A stretch of DNA of 64,000 nt. Origin: Gemmatimonadota bacterium (lineage in GTDB: Bacteria > ARS69). The DNA is taken from positions 1 through 64,000 of the forward strand of contig JASLLL010000001.1 in NCBI GenBank assembly GCA_030747075.1, in the 5' to 3' direction. Under the pieces are notes generated by a model that worked only from the letters and a program-made list of their open reading frames with translations, was not told where the DNA came from and searched no databases. The position numbers and the translations under genes are program-made. Positions 62,105 to 64,000 of this stretch are shown piece after piece (the stretch's first letter is position 1; the number at the start of each line of letters is the position of its first letter).

Positions 62105-62134
62105 ATCGTACCAGAAGAGCGCTGTGCTTCACAA
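62105..62134 (-). promoter_or_regulatory. Promoter of the two FlgD-tailed glucan-locus genes
   Basis: On the minus strand, TTGTGA (62134-62129), an 18-bp spacer and TACGAT (62110-62105) are present, 82 bp before the ATG at 62023. Confidence 0.5.
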
Positions 62135-62173
62135 ACCGGAGCCCACTCGTGGATCCTCGAAAAGCGGACGACA

Positions 62174-62202
62174 TTGACCGTGCGGGGCGATCCGCCCATA
62201 AT
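62174..62202 (+). promoter_or_regulatory. Sigma70-type promoter of the maltodextrin importer operon
   Basis: TTGACC (62174-62179), a 17-bp spacer and CATAAT (62197-62202) form a good housekeeping promoter about 73 bp before the TTG start at 62276. It is divergent from, and separated by 39 bp from, the promoter at 62105-62134. Confidence 0.65.
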
Positions 62203-62275
62203 CCGCGTCTCAGACGGTTTTTCGTCAGTTCGTTGCGCACGCCTTTGTCCATTTTATGTGAACTGTGGAGTCTTC

Positions 62276-63529
62276 TTGCGAATTCTTCCCGACCCTCTTG
62301 TTTTGTGTGTCTTGTTCGCACTCTCGCTGCTTTCCGTCACCTCCTGCGGTCGCGGAGATCGTCCCGATGACTCCGCGACGCTCACGCTCTGGGAGATGAT
62401 GGACCCTCCGGAGCGAGAACTCCTCGCCACGCAGATCACCACCTTCGAGGCGGAACACCCGGGCATTGCGGTGGAAGTCACGCACTTCGGCGTGGAGGAT
62501 GTCCGAAGCCAGTTCCTGACTGCGGTCATCGGCGGGGGCGGTCCAGACATCGTGTACGGCCCTTCCGACCAGGTGGGCCCCTTTTCCGCCGCACGCTCCA
62601 TCCTGCCCATGGACGACCTGTTCGGCGAGGACTTCCTGGCGCGGTTCGCCCCGATGGCACTCGACACGCTCGCCGGTCATGTCTGGGACATCCCCGACCA
62701 GTTCGGCAACCACCTCACGCTTGTATGCAATACGGATCTCGTCCCGACACCGCCGAAGAACACGGACGAGCTCATCCGCATGGCGAAGCAACACACGACA
62801 GACTTCGACGGAGACGGCACGCTGGACCGATACGGTCTGGTCTTTGAGTCGAAGGAGCCGTTCTGGCTGGTGCCGTGGCTCGCCGGATTCGGCGGGTGGG
62901 TCATGGACGACAACGCTCACCCCACGCTGGACTCCCCCGCCATGGCCGACGCGCTGGCATTCCTTCGCGATCTGCGTCACACGCATCAGGTGTTGCCGGC
63001 CGACTGCGACTACGAACTCGCCGACATGCTCTTCAAGGAAGGCCGGGCCGCCATGATCATCAACGGACCCTGGGCATGGTCCGGCTATCGTGACGCGGGG
63101 GTGAGCATCCGGCTTGCGTTGCTTCCTCGCGTCTCCGAAACCGGATTGCTTCCCGCACCGATGATTTCGCATCGCGGGTATTCCATTGCACGATCCTGTC
63201 CGGAAGCCAGGCGTGGCGCGGCACTGGACCTCATTCGCTTCCTCGTTTCCGACAAGGCACAGCGCGACCGCACGCAGCGGCTGGGAATCCTCCCGAGCCT
63301 CGCATCCGCGCTTCAGGATCCGACGCTGCGCGACGACCCCATTCTGTCCGCATCGCTGGAGCAGGCGCTTGCCGGAAGACGCATGCCCGTCGTCCCCGGG
63401 ATGCGCGCCGTCTGGGACGCCATGCGCCCCGGCTTCCAGAATGTCATGAATCGCGAGTTGGAACCCGCAGAGGCCGCGCAGGCCATGCAGGAGGACGCGC
63501 TGAAGAAGATCGCGGAGATGGATCGGTGA
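62276..63529 (+). CDS. ABC-transporter sugar-binding lipoprotein (maltose/maltodextrin MalE-like)
   Basis: This encodes 417 residues from the TTG at 62276, which has GGAG five bases before it; the much longer in-frame reading is non-coding upstream. A lipoprotein signal (VLCVLFALSLLSVTSC) is followed by the periplasmic binding protein type 1 fold: LTLWEMMDPPERELLATQIT, GGGGPDIVYGPSDQVG, EPFWLVPWLAGFGGWVMDDN and MLFKEGRAAMIINGPWAWSG, close to maltodextrin-binding MalE/MsmE-type proteins. It delivers oligosaccharides to the membrane permeases. Its last codons overlap no later gene; the permease begins about 20 bp on. The location beside amylolytic enzymes supports maltodextrin as the substrate. 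Confidence 0.88.
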   Translation: MRILPDPLVLCVLFALSLLSVTSCGRGDRPDDSATLTLWEMMDPPERELLATQITTFEAEHPGIAVEVTHFGVEDVRSQFLTAVIGGGGPDIVYGPSDQVGPFSAARSILPMDDLFGEDFLARFAPMALDTLAGHVWDIPDQFGNHLTLVCNTDLVPTPPKNTDELIRMAKQHTTDFDGDGTLDRYGLVFESKEPFWLVPWLAGFGGWVMDDNAHPTLDSPAMADALAFLRDLRHTHQVLPADCDYELADMLFKEGRAAMIINGPWAWSGYRDAGVSIRLALLPRVSETGLLPAPMISHRGYSIARSCPEARRGAALDLIRFLVSDKAQRDRTQRLGILPSLASALQDPTLRDDPILSASLEQALAGRRMPVVPGMRAVWDAMRPGFQNVMNRELEPAEAAQAMQEDALKKIAEMDR

Positions 63530-63551
63530 CCGCTGCCCCTTGGGTTACTCC

Positions 63552-64000
63552 GTGAGACTGCCCAACTCTCTTCGTCGCCACGGCCTTCCGTTTCTCTTCC
63601 TCGCGCCGTCCTTCGCTGTGATGTTCGCTGTTGTGGTCTATCCGTTCCTGTACAACTTTGCGCTCTCCACCACGAACATGAACCTGTACCACCTCTTCGA
63701 TCCTGAGTTTATCGGCCTCGAACATTACCGGTCCATCCTCGCCGAGTCGGACATGTACCGCGTCTTCGCAAAGACCCTGGCGTGGACCGTGGTGAACCTC
63801 TTCTTCCATGTGACCATCGGTGTCGGTCTCGCGCTTCTTCTGAACCGGGAGATGCGCGGACGGGGGATCTTCCGCGCGCTCCTCATCCTTCCATGGGCAA
63901 TGCCGCAGTTCATCACGGCACTGACATGGCGCGGAATGTTCAACTACGACTATGGCCTCGTGAACCTCCTCCTGACGCGGGTGCTGCATCTCTCCGCCGT
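63552..64000 (+). CDS. ABC-transporter permease (MalF-like), cut by the window edge
   Basis: The open frame runs off the right edge; 149 codons are visible from the GTG at 63552 (TTG 63540 is also in frame; neither has a good Shine-Dalgarno). LPFLFLAPSFAVMFAVVVYP is the first transmembrane helix and FIGLEHYRSILAESD the classic MalF/UgpA-type periplasmic motif. VVNLFFHVTIGVGLALLLNR and RALLILPWAMPQFITALTWR continue the binding-protein-dependent permease domain. It should pair with a MalG-like partner and an ATPase beyond the window, importing the sugar bound by the preceding lipoprotein. Confidence 0.85.
   Translation, partial: MRLPNSLRRHGLPFLFLAPSFAVMFAVVVYPFLYNFALSTTNMNLYHLFDPEFIGLEHYRSILAESDMYRVFAKTLAWTVVNLFFHVTIGVGLALLLNREMRGRGIFRALLILPWAMPQFITALTWRGMFNYDYGLVNLLLTRVLHLSA

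Noticed and set aside
61775-62275. N-terminal extension of the MalE-like protein
   Set aside because: It overlaps the divergent gene and its promoter; the TTG at 62276 sits right before the lipoprotein signal and after a GGAG.
1-64000. tRNA, rRNA, CRISPR array, intact insertion sequence, integrase or prophage genes
   Set aside because: None could be recognised; the only mobile-element trace is the RAYT remnant at 12918-13138.

Overview
The window is GC-rich bacterial chromosome that is almost fully coding. No rRNA, tRNA, CRISPR array or intact mobile element is visible. Six secreted proteins end in the same FlgD-like Ig sorting module: a PNP segment, then a VYDxxGRxV strand, a W(D/N)GxD turn, an AGVYFxRL strand and a terminal K-hydrophobic-R/K. 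This, with two RND efflux cassettes, lipoproteins and a CRTAC1/UnbV protein, suggests a Gram-negative, uncultured FCB-type lineage of the Eisenbacteria/Krumholzibacteria/Latescibacteria kind. The lineage is inference; no marker gene settles it, and dnaK is the best local candidate for placing it.

Layout. 1-4.8 kb: a decayed partial copy of a protease tail, a small secreted protein, an M36-like secreted metalloprotease, an orphan sorting-tail fragment and a Tll0287-like haem protein. 4.8-11.4 kb: a TetR-controlled tripartite RND operon (tetR > OMF > MFP > RND) whose promoter overlaps an inverted-repeat operator. 11.6-13.6 kb: a beta-helix secreted protein, then a scar where a PAS sensor fragment abuts a REP-associated transposase (RAYT) fragment. 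13.6-18.4 kb: four coupled genes for surface glycan or lipid work (flippase, methyltransferase, APH-fold kinase, LPG-synthase-type membrane protein). 18.3-25.6 kb: a second RND cassette with one adaptor and two permeases. 25.8-29.5 kb: an S9 peptidase and a PKD lipoprotein.

29.7-39.3 kb: a seven-gene minus-strand envelope operon running SpoIVB-S55-like protein > beta-propeller/FnIII protein > GmhB-like phosphatase > GT2 > GT39-like > GT-C-like > GT2, nearly all joined by short overlaps. It is driven from a divergent promoter region shared with an odd polysaccharide-deacetylase-like gene. 40.6-43.0 kb: a secreted repeat protein and a TPR-zincin fusion. 43.1-47.3 kb: a three-gene unit of CRTAC1 protein > B12-type radical SAM with a C-terminal PqqD-like domain > a previously missed 59-residue peptide. 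This is the best candidate in the window for an undescribed (RiPP-like) system.

47.7-51.9 kb: dnaK, a PHP/OB-fold secreted protein and another orphan sorting tail that still has its terminator. 52-64 kb: an alpha-glucan locus with a secreted GH13 enzyme carrying three N-terminal carbohydrate-binding modules, a giant GH57-like secreted protein, two secreted FlgD-tailed proteins (one with a possible starch-binding module), and the start of a maltodextrin-type ABC importer (MalE-like, MalF-like) running off the window.

Two genome-style traits recur. Same-strand genes are joined by ATGA/GTGA overlaps. Convergent genes often overlap tail to tail (47, 104 and 4 bp). GTG and TTG starts are common, and several starts were chosen on overlap and Shine-Dalgarno grounds.
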